From positions 1 to 6,004 of the forward strand of contig JANPJV010000318.1 of assembly GCA_031425695.1 (NCBI GenBank): a DNA stretch of 6,004 bases, in the 5' to 3' direction. A program made the position numbers and the translations under genes. The number at the start of each line of letters is the position of its first letter. Position 1 is the stretch's first letter. The DNA is from JANPJV01 sp031425695. GTDB taxonomy: Bacteria; Pseudomonadota; Gammaproteobacteria; Xanthomonadales; SZUA-5. This document shows positions 5,868-6,004 of the stretch, piece after piece. The notes under the pieces were generated by a model. It was not told where the DNA came from and did not search any database. It was given only the letters and a program-made list of their open reading frames with translations.

Positions 5868-6004
5868 GGAAGGTCTGATCAAGTCGACCCGTTGACGGTA
5901 TGGCGGTCTTGGGTGGCATATGAGGCGTGCAGTGAAGCCGTCAGGGAAGGCCGTCGCTGCTGTGCGTCGGCAAATCCGCGGCAATTGACGTTTTTTGGTG
6001 CTTT
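5868..6004 (+). mobile_element. Left terminus of a putative IS5-family insertion sequence (runs off the window)
   Basis: The sequence from 5868 starts GGAAGGTCTGATCAAGTC, which resembles IS5-family terminal inverted repeats; E. coli IS5 is recalled to begin with GGAAGGT and to carry a CAAG-like core. The flanking CTAG fits the YTAR target. The orientation of the terminus means the element lies to the right. No matching inverted copy occurs to the left, and the expected length of about 1.2 kb means the transposase and other end are outside the window. Inside, only a 22-codon frame (5920-5988) and a T6 run (5991-5996) are seen, so this is the untranslated end region. AGGGAAGG recurs at 5866-5873 and 5943-5950. 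A short non-autonomous derivative (MITE) is an alternative. The identification rests on pattern memory and is moderate at best. Confidence 0.5.

Noticed and set aside
5571..5984. 137-codon minus-strand frame as a real gene
   Set aside because: It has no recognised domain or ribosome-binding site, an atypical Arg/Pro/Trp-rich composition, and it spans the putative IS boundary.
5920..5988. 22-codon plus-strand frame (MRRAVKPSGK...) in the IS end as a leader peptide
   Set aside because: It is too short and lacks any support beyond an ATG and a stop.

Overview
The window is GC-rich chromosomal DNA that looks like a gammaproteobacterium, most likely from the Xanthomonadales (Lysobacter/Rhodanobacter-type). 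That assignment is an inference from codon use, from the style of the surface 'tail fiber domain' protein at the left edge, and from the pairing of periplasmic S9 and DUF885 peptidases. No rRNA or other marker gene is present to confirm it.

Layout, left to right. (1) Bases 1-454 (+) are the C-terminal end of a protein carrying a self-cleaving peptidase S74 / intramolecular chaperone domain, with its Ser-Lys dyad intact. (2) Bases 598-2775 (+) encode a complete, probably periplasmic prolyl-oligopeptidase-family (S9) serine peptidase with a full Ser-Asp-His triad. An 8-bp perfect hairpin (532-553) lies in its upstream region. (3) Bases 2836-4653 (-) encode a complete DUF885 family protein with the HExxPGHH motif and an N-terminal membrane segment. 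It converges on the S9 gene across a 60-base gap that contains a 7-bp hairpin. (4) Bases 4654-4949 are a divergent intergenic region with a perfect TATAAT box just before the next gene. (5) Bases 4950-5504 (+) encode a VF530 (DUF2132) family putative DNA-binding protein with an unusually long basic, low-complexity C-terminal tail. (6) Bases 5505-5863 contain no gene I can recognise. (7) From 5868 to the right edge the sequence looks like the left terminus of an IS5-family insertion sequence, next to a CTAG site that fits the YTAR target of the IS5 group. Its transposase, if present, lies beyond the window.

The two peptidases may both take part in breaking down peptides outside the cytoplasm, but they are convergent and so not an operon. 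The other genes look like separate transcription units. I see no CRISPR array, tRNA, toxin-antitoxin pair or defence island. The least ordinary parts are the tailed VF530 protein, the IS terminus next to unassigned DNA, and the S74-tipped surface protein.
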